Part shown: one piece after another, positions 8,773 through 16,916 of the stretch | Layout of the letters: every line of letters starts with the position of its first letter | How positions within the stretch are numbered: position 1 is the stretch's first letter | From: JASHPR01 sp963833885 | GTDB lineage: Bacteria > Actinomycetota > Actinomycetes > Streptosporangiales > Streptosporangiaceae | DNA: 64,000 nucleotides | Direction: 5' to 3' | NCBI GenBank assembly: GCA_963833885.1 | Contig: CAWHZU010000006.1 | Location: 62,001-126,000 of the forward strand | The notes under the pieces: model-generated | Told to the model about the DNA's origin: nothing | What the model saw: only the letters and a program-made list of their open reading frames with translations | Database searches by the model: none | Made by a program: the position numbers and the translations under genes

Positions 8773-8913
8773 TTCCGCCGTTCGGCGGGTGGCGGCCGGC
8801 TGTCGGTGGCTCCTGGCAACATGGCGACCTGCCGAGCGTTATGCCTGCCGCGAGCCGCCGGAGGTGCGGGATCGGGGCGGGCGAGCCGAGCTGGCGTGGA
8901 GGAGGTTCAGACA

Positions 8914-9270
8914 ATGAGCGGAGACCGGGGACACCAGCGAGCGACGCAGCCGGAGGACCTGGGCCGGTTCTTTGTGGAGCGCGCCAACGCGGGGGACGTT
9001 GAGGGGCTGGTGGAGCTGTACGAACCCAGCGCTGTGCTCGCCGTCCCCGGTGGTGCTCAGGCGGCGGGCACGGAGGCGATCCGGCAGGCGCTGCAGCGGT
9101 TCCTTGACGGGCGGCCAACGGTCGCCGGCGACAGCCAGCCCGCGCTGCGGTTCGGGAACCTGGCGCTCACCTCCACGAGGTTCGCGGGCGGCGCAACCGC
9201 CGAGGTCGCCAGGCGCCAGCCGGACGGCACCTGGCTCTGGGTAATCGACCAGCCCAGGGTTGTCGGCTGA
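8914..9270 (+). CDS. SnoaL / NTF2-like domain protein
   Basis: GGAGGAGG shortly before ATG 8914 fixes the start and gives 118 aa. The sequence has the layout of a DUF4440/SnoaL-like fold: a first helix (FFVERANAGDVEGLVELY), a short strand pair (PSAVLAVPGG), a helix containing GTEAIRQALQRFLDG, then strands (LALTSTRFAGG, TWLWVIDQPRVV). It lacks recognisable catalytic residues. The gene follows the ECF41 gene by 141 bp on the same strand. The same fold forms the C-terminal regulatory domain of ECF41, so a related ligand is possible, but this is inference. Confidence 0.75.
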   Translation: MSGDRGHQRATQPEDLGRFFVERANAGDVEGLVELYEPSAVLAVPGGAQAAGTEAIRQALQRFLDGRPTVAGDSQPALRFGNLALTSTRFAGGATAEVARRQPDGTWLWVIDQPRVVG

Positions 9271-9279
9271 GAGCGCCGC

Positions 9280-11577
9280 CTACGGAACGAGCGTGAGGTC
9301 ACCGACCGGCTGCAGGCCATCCAGGACCTTCGGCAGCTCGCCGGAGTACACGACACCGAGTCGCTGCGTGGCCCTGGTCAGCGCGACATACAGATCGTTG
9401 AGGCCGTGCCGCGATTCCACCACGATCCCGGCTGGGTCGCCGATCAGCACCGAATCGAACTCCAGGCCCTTGGCCTGGGCCACGGTCAGCACCACGACCG
9501 GGCGCTCCAGGTCCGAGTCCTCCCCTATGGCCGCGTCGGGCATCACAGCCTGGATCGCCGCCCCGAACTCGTCGAGCCGGGCGGCGGGCACGATCACCCC
9601 GAGCCGGCCATCACCGTTCGACGAGGCGGCCCGGCTGGCGGCGTCGGCCAGGGCGCCCGCCAGATCCGAGGATGGGGCGGCCAGCCGCCAGGGCACGGCG
9701 CCGGTGTCCCGCACGGAGTGCGGCAGCTCCAGGGCCGGGTCGATGGCCGCCAGCACGTCCGCGGCGACCTCCATGATTTCGGCCGGGGTCCGGTAGTTGA
9801 TGGTCAGCCCGGTCAGCCGCCACCGCTCCCCCTGGTACCGCTCGAGCACACTCGACCAGGACAAGGCCCCGGCCAGGCTGCCGGTCTGCGCGATGTCGCC
9901 GACGATCGTCATCGACCGGCTTGGGCACCGCCGCATCAGCATCCGCCACGCCATTTCCGAAAGCTCCTGGGCCTCGTCGACGATGATGTGGCCGAACGCC
10001 CAGGTCCGGTCGCCGGCCGCCCGCTCGGCGGCGGTCAGGCCCTCGTCTTCCTCCTGCCGCATGGCCAGTCGGCCCGCATCCACCAGGTCGGATCCCATCA
10101 GGATCTCCGGGTCGTCTTCCAGGTCGCGGGAGATGATGTCGAGCACGCCACGCGCGTAGTCGATATGCGCCCGGCGGCGGCGCTCGGCCGCGATCCTCGC
10201 CGCGCGGTCGTCCTCGCCCAGCAGCTCAGCCGCCTCGTCGAGCAGCGGCACGTCAGCGGGCGTCCACTCGCTCCCGGCCGGGCGCAGCAGGGCAGAGCGC
10301 TCGGCCGAGGTCAGCCGGGGCGCCGCGGCGGCGAGCAGGTCGTCCGACGACAGCAGCTCGTCCACCAGCCGCTGCGGCGTGAGGATCGGCCACAGCCGCT
10401 CGATGAGCGCCCGCACGCCGGGGTCGTTGCGCACCTCGTGCCGGAGCTCGTTCACATCGGCCTTACCGAGCAAATTCTCCTCACCCAGTACGTTGGCGCC
10501 GATCCGCGCGGCGAGTTGCCTGGTGAGGGCGTCGGCCAGCTCGCGGGCAAACACCTGCCGCGCCTGGTTGTGCGGCCGGCGCGAGCGCCGGGCCCGCTCC
10601 CTGGCCTTGACGGCGACGGACGGGGTCAGGCGCAGCGTCTCCCGGTCGATCAGGACCTCGACCGGGCGGTCCGGCACCCGCTGCCGGTTCCGGACCGCGG
10701 CTGCGATGACGTCGGTCATGGCCAGCCTGCCCTTGATCTCGGCCGTCTCCGGCGGATCGCTGCCCTGGGCGCTGATGCCGGGAAACAGATCGGCCACGGT
10801 CGACAGCAGCACGCTGGTCTCGCCGAGCGACGGCAGCACCTGGTCGATATAGCGCAGGAACGTGGCGTTCGGGCCGACGACGAGTACGCCGCGCTTCAGC
10901 AGCTGCCGGCGGTAGGTATAGAGCAGGTACGCGGCCCGGTGCAGGGCCACGGCGGTCTTGCCGGTACCCGGGCCACCCTGGACCACGAGCACCCCGGCCA
11001 GCTCGGAGCGGATGATCCAGTCCTGCTCGGCCTGGATTGTCTCAACGATGTCGCGCATCCGCCCGGTCCGGCTGGCGCCGAGCGCGGCCAGCAGCGCCGA
11101 CTCGCCGGTCAGCCCCTCGTGCTTTCCCGGATCGGCGGCCGCCAGGTCGAGGATCTCATCGTCCAGGCTCACCACGGTCCGGCCGCGAGTCTTGATGTGC
11201 CGGCGCCGCCGGACGCCGGCGGGCGACGCGGCAGTAGCCAGATAGAACGGCCGCGCGGCATCGGCGCGCCAGTCCATGAGCAACTGCTCGTAGTCATCGG
11301 AATCGTCGTGAATACCGATCCGCCCGATGTAGAAACGCTTTCCTTCGTGGAAATCCAGCCTGCCGAAGCACAACCCGTGCTCGGCTGCGTCGAACTGGGA
11401 AATCTGCTGGAGGTACATGGCGCTAAACGCCTCGCGCTCGGTCCGGGCCTGGTGCGTCCCGCCGCTCTGCTTCAGCACCTGTGCCAGCCGGTCCGAGGCG
11501 CGCTTCCGCATGTCGTCAAGCCGACCGTAGAGCATGGAGACGTACCCCTGCTCGCCCCCGGTGTCATCCCTTGACAA
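9280..11577 (-). CDS. helD: HelD-like RNA polymerase-associated helicase
   Basis: This 765-aa UvrD/Rep-type superfamily 1 protein has the arrangement of actinobacterial HelD. A long N-terminal coiled coil runs from EQGYVSMLYGRLDDMRKRAS to about residue 65. Walker A GGPGTGKT is at 201-208 and Walker B is in IIVDEAQELSEMAWR; motif III is GDIAQTGS and motif VI is in YVALTRATQRLGVVY. HelD binds RNA polymerase through the secondary and main channels, removes stalled polymerase from DNA and in some species gives rifampicin tolerance. The start is a TTG at 11577, chosen because the encoded N-terminus matches the family and GGAAG stands about 6 nt upstream. The region before it holds an oppositely directed promoter-like sequence. 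Confidence 0.93.
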   Translation of the reverse strand: MSRDDTGGEQGYVSMLYGRLDDMRKRASDRLAQVLKQSGGTHQARTEREAFSAMYLQQISQFDAAEHGLCFGRLDFHEGKRFYIGRIGIHDDSDDYEQLLMDWRADAARPFYLATAASPAGVRRRRHIKTRGRTVVSLDDEILDLAAADPGKHEGLTGESALLAALGASRTGRMRDIVETIQAEQDWIIRSELAGVLVVQGGPGTGKTAVALHRAAYLLYTYRRQLLKRGVLVVGPNATFLRYIDQVLPSLGETSVLLSTVADLFPGISAQGSDPPETAEIKGRLAMTDVIAAAVRNRQRVPDRPVEVLIDRETLRLTPSVAVKARERARRSRRPHNQARQVFARELADALTRQLAARIGANVLGEENLLGKADVNELRHEVRNDPGVRALIERLWPILTPQRLVDELLSSDDLLAAAAPRLTSAERSALLRPAGSEWTPADVPLLDEAAELLGEDDRAARIAAERRRRAHIDYARGVLDIISRDLEDDPEILMGSDLVDAGRLAMRQEEDEGLTAAERAAGDRTWAFGHIIVDEAQELSEMAWRMLMRRCPSRSMTIVGDIAQTGSLAGALSWSSVLERYQGERWRLTGLTINYRTPAEIMEVAADVLAAIDPALELPHSVRDTGAVPWRLAAPSSDLAGALADAASRAASSNGDGRLGVIVPAARLDEFGAAIQAVMPDAAIGEDSDLERPVVVLTVAQAKGLEFDSVLIGDPAGIVVESRHGLNDLYVALTRATQRLGVVYSGELPKVLDGLQPVGDLTLVP

Positions 11578-11599
11578 TCATGCTTCCTTTCGGTAACGT
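11571..11599 (+). promoter_or_regulatory. Plus-strand sigma-70-type promoter between helD and obgE
   Basis: A perfect TTGACA (11571-11576), a 17-nt spacer and TAACGT (11594-11599) fit the actinobacterial vegetative consensus (TTGACA, TAnnnT). It points away from helD, whose start codon it overlaps, and towards obgE's 3' end. No plus-strand gene follows, only a short terminated segment. Confidence 0.5.
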
Positions 11600-11605
11600 T
11601 ATTTC

Positions 11606-11672
11606 GTTGGCTATGCTTAATAGGTTCGTGATTCACTAAGAAGGCGTGCTATCAAGCGTAGCGCGCTTTTTT
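11606..11672 (+). ncRNA. Candidate small RNA, about 65 nt
   Basis: The segment runs from the expected start just after TAACGT to the T-run of an intrinsic terminator. It is markedly A+T-rich for this genome. It contains an 8-codon frame (MLNRFVIH then TAA, from ATG 11613) without a ribosome-binding site. Nothing on the plus strand is downstream, so the RNA would be a free-standing small transcript, antisense to the 5' leader of helD. No known RNA family is recognised. Confidence 0.4.
11644..11672 (+). terminator. Intrinsic terminator, plus-strand oriented
   Basis: GCGTGCTA (11644-11651) pairs with TAGCGCGC (11659-11666) through one T-G pair around a 7-nt loop, followed directly by six T (11667-11672). 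This is the clearest Rho-independent signal in the window. On the minus strand the following bases are not T-rich, so it would serve obgE only weakly. Confidence 0.65.
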
Positions 11673-11689
11673 AAATGCTCGGGACGCCG

Positions 11690-13054
11690 CTATCTCGACA
11701 GTCTCGGGTCGGTCCCGCGCGGGCCGAAGCCGGCCTCGTCGGGCAGGTTCGGATCCCAGTCGAACACGACCGAGTTGTCCTCGTCGCCGATCAGCACCTC
11801 GGCACCGGGCAGCGCTCCAACCTCGGCCAGCGCGTCCTCGATCCCGAGCCGCGCCAGCCGGTCGGCGAGGTAACCGACGGCCTCGTCGTTGCTGAAGTCG
11901 GTCTGCAGGATCCACCGGCGCGGCTTCTCGCCACGGATGAAGAACCTGTTCTCCCCCGACCTGACCACCTCGAAGTCCCGGCCGGCGACCGGCGCGGGCC
12001 GGATCACCAGCCGGGTCGGCTCCGGCGTCGGCAGCGCCTTCCGAGCCTCGTCGACGAGGCCGGCCAGCACGAACGAAAGCTCCCGCAGTCCCTCGTGCGT
12101 CGCCGCCGACACCATGCAGACCTGATAGCCCCGCGCTTCAATTTCCGGGGCGGCCAACTCGGCCATCTCCCGTCCGGCGGGCACGTCGATTTTATTGAAC
12201 GCCACGGCCCGTGGCCGGTCCCGCAGGCTCGCGCCGGTCGCCGCCTCGTAGGCGGCGAGCTCGTCCTCGATCACGTCCAGGTCGGCGATGGGGTCGCGGC
12301 CGGGTTCCTCGACCGTGCAGTCGATCACGTGCAGCAGCGCCAGGCAGCGCTCTACGTGCCTGAGGAAGTCGAGCCCGAGGCCCTTGCCGCGGCTCGCCCC
12401 CGGTATCAGCCCGGGCACGTCGGCGACCACGAACTGCGTGTCACCCGCTTCGACCACGCCTAGATGGGGGGTCAGCGTCGTGAACGGGTAATTTGCGATC
12501 TTGGGCCGCGCCGCGGACATCGCCGCGACCAGCGACGACTTGCCTGCATTCGGAAACCCGACGAGACCGACGTCGGCGACCGTTTTCAGCTCGAGCACCA
12601 GGCGGTGTTCCACGCCGGGCTCTCCGCGCAGCGCGAAGCCTGGCGCCTTCCGCCGGGCCGAAGCGAGCGCGGCGTTCCCCAGCCCGCCCCGGCCGCCCTG
12701 AGCGGCGATGAACCTGGTTCCGGCCCCGACCAGGTCGGCGAGCACCTCACCGTCGCTGGTCTTCACCACCGTCCCGTCGGGCACGCGGATCACCAGGTCG
12801 GCGCCCTCGGCGCCGCTGCGGTTGGAGCCTGCGCCCTGCTTCCCATTGTCGGCCCGGCGGATCGGCCGCCGGTGAAAGTCGAGCAGCGTCGAGGCATTGG
12901 GGTCGACTTCGATGATCACGTCGCCACCCCGGCCGCCGTTGCCTCCGTCCGGGCCGCCGAGCGGCTTGAACTTCTCCCGGTGGATCGAGGCACAGCCGTT
13001 CCCGCCGTTGCCCGCGCTAACGCGAAGCTCGGCCCGGTCTGCGAATTCAGCCAC
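11690..13054 (-). CDS. obgE: GTPase ObgE/CgtA
   Basis: This 454-aa essential ribosome-assembly GTPase has the Gly-rich OBG domain (residues 1-158, with GGNGCASIHREKFKPLGGPD) and the G domain: G1 GFPNAGKS at 166-173, G3 DVPG at 212-215 and G4 NKID at 287-290. A C-terminal OCT domain (about 350-430) is typical of Gram-positive Obg. It acts on 50S subunit maturation and in stringent response. The start is GTG at 13054. Unusually, about 340 bp separate it from rpmA, with which it is normally closely packed, so it may have its own promoter. Confidence 0.97.
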   Translation of the reverse strand: MAEFADRAELRVSAGNGGNGCASIHREKFKPLGGPDGGNGGRGGDVIIEVDPNASTLLDFHRRPIRRADNGKQGAGSNRSGAEGADLVIRVPDGTVVKTSDGEVLADLVGAGTRFIAAQGGRGGLGNAALASARRKAPGFALRGEPGVEHRLVLELKTVADVGLVGFPNAGKSSLVAAMSAARPKIANYPFTTLTPHLGVVEAGDTQFVVADVPGLIPGASRGKGLGLDFLRHVERCLALLHVIDCTVEEPGRDPIADLDVIEDELAAYEAATGASLRDRPRAVAFNKIDVPAGREMAELAAPEIEARGYQVCMVSAATHEGLRELSFVLAGLVDEARKALPTPEPTRLVIRPAPVAGRDFEVVRSGENRFFIRGEKPRRWILQTDFSNDEAVGYLADRLARLGIEDALAEVGALPGAEVLIGDEDNSVVFDWDPNLPDEAGFGPRGTDPRLSR

Positions 13055-13391
13055 TCCCCCACTCCATCCCGGCAGCGCTCCCCCGGCGCGATCCAGCCTT
13101 CATCGCGGAATCAGCGCTCTCGCAACCAGCCCGGCTCCGTACTCCGCCGCCCCGCCAGTCGCGTTCAAGATCCATAGGAGCGTTTGGTGCGGCATATGCA
13201 CTCAAGGCTCCTAGATCTTTGAGGCCCGCCGGCGACGGCCCCGCAGCCTTCTGCTCCTTCGAAGGACCGATCGCTGGCTCCGCGACAGGGGCATTTCCAT
13301 GATCTGGGTGGAAAAAGTCGCTCATTTGGTCGCTATCTACCACGATCATGAAAATCCCGTCCGGCAGTCGGACGTCTACCCGACGAGCGGT
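13055..13391. other. Intergenic region between rpmA and obgE
   Basis: No convincing gene is present. A minus-strand open frame at 13047-13349 has weak third-position G+C bias and low-complexity content. It overlaps the obgE start, but is not supported. The region holds the 12-bp perfect palindrome TCCTTCGAAGGA at 13255-13266. It probably contains the obgE promoter, but I see no clear -35/-10 pair. Confidence 0.4.
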
Positions 13392-13667
13392 CTAGCGGGC
13401 CTCGGTCGCCGCGACCGCCTCGGGGATCACGCTCACGGCGCGGCGCCCGCGCCGCGTGCCGAACTCGACCTTCCCGCTGACCAGGGCGAACAGGGTGTCA
13501 TCCCCGCCGCGGCCGACACCGAGCCCGGGGTGGAAGTGCGTTCCGTGCTGGCGGACGATGATCTCGCCCGCGCCCACGAACTGGCCACCGAACCGCTTGA
13601 CCCCGAGTCGCTGGGCGTTGGAGTCGCGCCCGTTCCGGCTGGATGACGCGCCCTTCTTGTGTGCCAT
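13392..13667 (-). CDS. rpmA: 50S ribosomal protein bL27
   Basis: This 91-aa protein has the conserved N-terminus MAHKKGASSSRNGRDSNAQR, which reaches the peptidyl-transferase centre. GVKRFGGQFVGAGEIIVRQ, HFHPGLGVGRGGDDTLFAL and FGTRRGRRAVSVIP follow. The actinobacterial form lacks the cleaved N-terminal extension of Firmicutes, and this one does too. It starts 1 bp beyond the rplU stop codon, so the pair is cotranscribed. Confidence 0.98.
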   Translation of the reverse strand: MAHKKGASSSRNGRDSNAQRLGVKRFGGQFVGAGEIIVRQHGTHFHPGLGVGRGGDDTLFALVSGKVEFGTRRGRRAVSVIPEAVAATEAR

Positions 13668-13668
13668 C

Positions 13669-14091
13669 TCAGTCCTTCTTCCTCGAGCTGGCTGAGCCGC
13701 TGCGCGCCGATGATGCGCCGGCCTTGGCCGAGCTTGCCTTCGCCGTGCTGGCCTTGCTGGCGCTCGCCTTCGTGCCGGACTTGGCCGTTGCGATGCTGGT
13801 GATCTTCACCTGGGTGTACTTCTGGCGATGGCCAAGGCGCCGACGGTATCCGGTCTTGTTCTTGTAGTGGATCATGTTGATCTTGGGGCCGGCTGCCGCC
13901 CCCACGATCTCCGCGGTGACCTGGTAGCTGCCTACCTCCGCGGGGTCGCTGATGACCTTGTCGTCGTCTATGACCAGCACGGCGGGCAGCGTCACGCTGG
14001 AGCCGACCTCACCGGCGAGCTTGTCAACCGTCAGGACATCGTCGACCGATGCCTTCTCCTGCCTGCCACCGCAGCGCACGATCGCGTACAC
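13669..14091 (-). CDS. rplU: 50S ribosomal protein bL21 with a basic C-terminal tail
   Basis: GTG 14091, preceded by GGGAGAGAGAG, gives a 140-aa protein beginning VYAIVRCGGRQEKASVDD. The bL21 core runs to about residue 100 and ends with the conserved MIHYKNKTGYRRRLGHRQK and YTQVKITSI. After it comes an extra tail of about 40 residues built from Ala, Ser and Lys (for example ASASKASTAKASSAKAG), a short-period repeat. A tail of this kind is variable among actinomycetes and probably disordered, binding RNA loosely. A longer frame upstream of the GTG is not supported by homology. Confidence 0.95.
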   Translation of the reverse strand: MYAIVRCGGRQEKASVDDVLTVDKLAGEVGSSVTLPAVLVIDDDKVISDPAEVGSYQVTAEIVGAAAGPKINMIHYKNKTGYRRRLGHRQKYTQVKITSIATAKSGTKASASKASTAKASSAKAGASSARSGSASSRKKD

Positions 14092-14237
14092 CGAGAACTC
14101 TCTCTCCCTTGTGCGGGCCCGCCGCGAGATCCGCGGCTTCGTCCAGCATCGATGCGAACTGGCCCGCCTGCGTAGCGCACGGCCTTGATCCGAGCGTGCT
14201 ACCGCCGGCTTGTCCGACGCGCCGACCACAAAGAATA

Positions 14238-16916
14238 TCAGACGTCCGGGCCGAAGCCTGCTGCCGTCTGAGCCTCCTGCTCGCCGCCCTGGTCGCCGCC
14301 GCCACGCCGCTCGTCGCCGTCCTGCCAGACGCCGTGTTGGGCCGTTTCGTCCTGCCGCGTGCCATCCGGCTGCGGCTCGCGGCCGCCCACGGCCTGGGCG
14401 CTCACGTCCGGCTGCGACTCGTGACCGGCGACCGGCGCGCTCACGTCCGGGCCAGCGGGGGTGCCGACGCCGTCCGGGGCAGCCGATTCGTGGTCGCCGC
14501 CGAAGGAGAACTGGCCATCAGCAGCCCCATCAGCCTGAACCGCCTGCTCTGCCTGAACTGCTGGCTCGGCCTGAACGGGCTGCTCGGTCTGAACAGGCTG
14601 GCTCGGCCTGAACGGGCTGCTCTGCCTGACCGCCGCTGGCTCGGCCTGAACGGGCTGCTCGGCCTGAGCGGCTTGCTCTGCCTGAACCGCCTGCTCGGCC
14701 TGGACTGCCTGCTCAGCCTGAGCGGCCTGGGCTCCCGACGACCTGCGCCTGCGGCGGCCACCCGACCCCTGCCGGGAGCCGGTCGCCGCGCCATCGGCCG
14801 TGCCGTTGCCCTGCCCGCCGCTCGCCGCCGGCCGGGAACCGTCCGCCGCGCCGTCGGCTGCTGCCGCACCGTCTTCGGCGCTCTTGGGCTGGTCCGCCGC
14901 TGCCACGTGGCTAGGATGCGCGCCCGACGAGCCGCGGCCCTTCCCGCCGCCCCGGGAGCCGCCCTTGCCGTTGCCGCCAGAGCTCTGGCGGTCACCGGCA
15001 GGCACGTGGTCGACGGGCTCGAGCGAGACCATCACGCCACGCCCGTTGCAGTGCTCGCAGGGCACGGAGAACGCCTCGAGCAGGCCAGAACCGACCCGCT
15101 TGCGGGTCATCTGAACCAGGCCGAGCGAGGTGACCTCGGCCACCTGGTGCTTGGTCCGGTCCCGGGCCAGGCACTCGAGCAGCCGCCGCAACACCAGGTC
15201 GCGGTTGCTCTCCAGGACCATGTCGATGAAGTCGATCACAATGATGCCGCCGACGTCCCGGACCCGAAGCTGCCTGACGATCTCCTCTGCGGCCTCCAGG
15301 TTGTTCCGGGTGACCGTCTGCTCCAGGTTGCCCCCCTGGCCGGTGAACTTGCCGGTGTTGACGTCGATGACCGTCATCGCCTCGGTGTTGTCGATCACCA
15401 GCGACCCGCCGCTCGGCAGCCACACCTTGCGCTCCAGCGCCTTGGCGATCTGCTCATCGACCCGGTACGCGGCGAACACGTCCCGGTCCTCGCTCCACCG
15501 CTCCATCCGTTCCGCCAGGTTCGGCGCCACGTAGCGGATGTACTCGCCCACCATGTCCCAGTCACCGTCGCTGGCGATGACCAGCTTGGTGAAGTCCTCG
15601 TTGAAGATGTCCCTGACCACGCGGATGGTCAGGTCGGGCTCGCTGTAGAGCAACTCCGGCGCGGTGGCCGACTTGGCCTTGCGCTCGATCGCCTCCCACT
15701 GCGCGGCGAGCCTCGCGACGTCGTGGGAGAGCTCCTCCTCGGTGGCGCCCTCAGCCGCCGTCCGCACGATCACGCCCGCGTCCTCCGGCATCACCTTCTT
15801 CAGGATCTGCTTGAGCCGGGTGCGCTCGGTGTCGGGCAGCTTTCGGCTGATCCCGGTCATGGACGCGCCGGGAACGTAGACCAGGTACCGGCCCGGCAGG
15901 CTCACCTGGCTGGTCAGCCGGGCACCCTTGTGGCCGATAGGGTCCTTGGTCGCCTGGACCAGGATCGACTGGCCGGACTTGAGCGCCGACTCGATCCGCT
16001 TGGACTCGCCCTCGAGCCCGCTGGCGTCGAAGTTGACCTCTCCGGCGTACAGGACCGCGTTCCTGCCCTTGCCGATGTCGACGAACGCAGCCTCCATCGA
16101 GGGCAGCACGTTCTGCACCCGGCCGAGATAGACGTTGCCCACGTAGGACTGGTGGCTGGCCTTGTCCACGTAGTGCTCGACCAGGATCCCGTCCTCGAGC
16201 ACCGCGATCTGGGTCCGGTCGCCACGCTGCCGGACCACCATGACCCGCTCGACCGCCTCGCGCCGGGCCAGGAACTCCGACTCGGTGATGATCGGCGGCC
16301 TGCGCCGGCCCGATTCGCGGCCCTCGCGCCGCCGCTGCCGCTTCGCCTCGAGCCGCGTGGAGCCCTTGACGCCCTTGACGTCCGGGCCGTCATCCCCGGA
16401 CGCAGCCCGGGGAGACCGCACGTGCACGACGGTGTTCGGCGGGTCGTCGGACGCCGGGGCCTCGCCGTCGCCGGAGTGGCCGCTACGGCGCCTGCGCCGG
16501 CGCCGCCTGGCACCGGTCCCCTGGCCCTCGCCAGCTTCCTCGTCCTCGTCAGCTTCGGCGCCGCCTTTCGCGGACGCATCGGCGTCTGCTTCGGCGGCTG
16601 CGGGCTTGTCCCCGCCATCGGCGGATGCGTCAGCGGTCTGCTCGGCCGTGTCCTCGCCGCTGCGGCCCTTGCCGCGGCCGCCGCGGCGCCTGCGCCGGCT
16701 GGAGGAACCGCCCGCCGCGGCGTCCTCATCCTGCTCGCCAGCACCGGAGGGCCGATCCTCCCCTGACCCCTGCGCGTCCGCGCCACCGTCGCCGGCTGCT
16801 GGCTTGCGCCCGGCCGAGGACATAATGTCCGGCGGCTGGAAAATCACCAGCGGTGGCTGGAACGCGGCAGCCGGTGCTGTCTGGGCGGGCTGCGGTGTCT
16901 GTGGCACCGGGGGCAC
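14238..16916 (-). CDS. rne: Ribonuclease E/G
   Basis: The open frame covers 892 aa. Residues about 60-200 are Arg/Ala/Asp-rich and disordered (SSRRRRRGGRGKGR). The S1/RNase H-like and DNase-I-like catalytic domain spans about 205-630, with the S1 motif SYVGNVYLGRVQNVLPSMEA, the active-site segment MTVIDVNTGKFTGQGG and catalytic Asp-containing GGIIVIDFIDM. The zinc link is CEHCNGRG. The tail has many EQAVQAEQ-type repeats that in other RNase E proteins serve as docking regions. RNase E/G cleaves single-stranded RNA and shapes rRNA and mRNA turnover. The true N-terminus is probably at 17491 in another frame. The in-frame GTG at 16916 is the first possible start after the break. Confidence 0.9.
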   Translation of the reverse strand: MPPVPQTPQPAQTAPAAAFQPPLVIFQPPDIMSSAGRKPAAGDGGADAQGSGEDRPSGAGEQDEDAAAGGSSSRRRRRGGRGKGRSGEDTAEQTADASADGGDKPAAAEADADASAKGGAEADEDEEAGEGQGTGARRRRRRRRSGHSGDGEAPASDDPPNTVVHVRSPRAASGDDGPDVKGVKGSTRLEAKRQRRREGRESGRRRPPIITESEFLARREAVERVMVVRQRGDRTQIAVLEDGILVEHYVDKASHQSYVGNVYLGRVQNVLPSMEAAFVDIGKGRNAVLYAGEVNFDASGLEGESKRIESALKSGQSILVQATKDPIGHKGARLTSQVSLPGRYLVYVPGASMTGISRKLPDTERTRLKQILKKVMPEDAGVIVRTAAEGATEEELSHDVARLAAQWEAIERKAKSATAPELLYSEPDLTIRVVRDIFNEDFTKLVIASDGDWDMVGEYIRYVAPNLAERMERWSEDRDVFAAYRVDEQIAKALERKVWLPSGGSLVIDNTEAMTVIDVNTGKFTGQGGNLEQTVTRNNLEAAEEIVRQLRVRDVGGIIVIDFIDMVLESNRDLVLRRLLECLARDRTKHQVAEVTSLGLVQMTRKRVGSGLLEAFSVPCEHCNGRGVMVSLEPVDHVPAGDRQSSGGNGKGGSRGGGKGRGSSGAHPSHVAAADQPKSAEDGAAAADGAADGSRPAASGGQGNGTADGAATGSRQGSGGRRRRRSSGAQAAQAEQAVQAEQAVQAEQAAQAEQPVQAEPAAVRQSSPFRPSQPVQTEQPVQAEPAVQAEQAVQADGAADGQFSFGGDHESAAPDGVGTPAGPDVSAPVAGHESQPDVSAQAVGGREPQPDGTRQDETAQHGVWQDGDERRGGGDQGGEQEAQTAAGFGPDV

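Noticed and set aside
11580..11690. A rifampicin-associated element upstream of helD
   Set aside because: The known 19-bp palindrome with GGGGCTTGC is not present. Only the promoter-terminator unit is seen.
13047..13349. Minus-strand 100-codon frame before obgE
   Set aside because: Weak third-position G+C bias, low complexity and overlap with the obgE start argue against coding.
14049..16766. A 905-codon plus-strand frame opposite RNase E/G
   Set aside because: It is the reverse-strand shadow of the GC-rich rne gene; its product has no recognisable motif and is built of low-complexity L, A and R.
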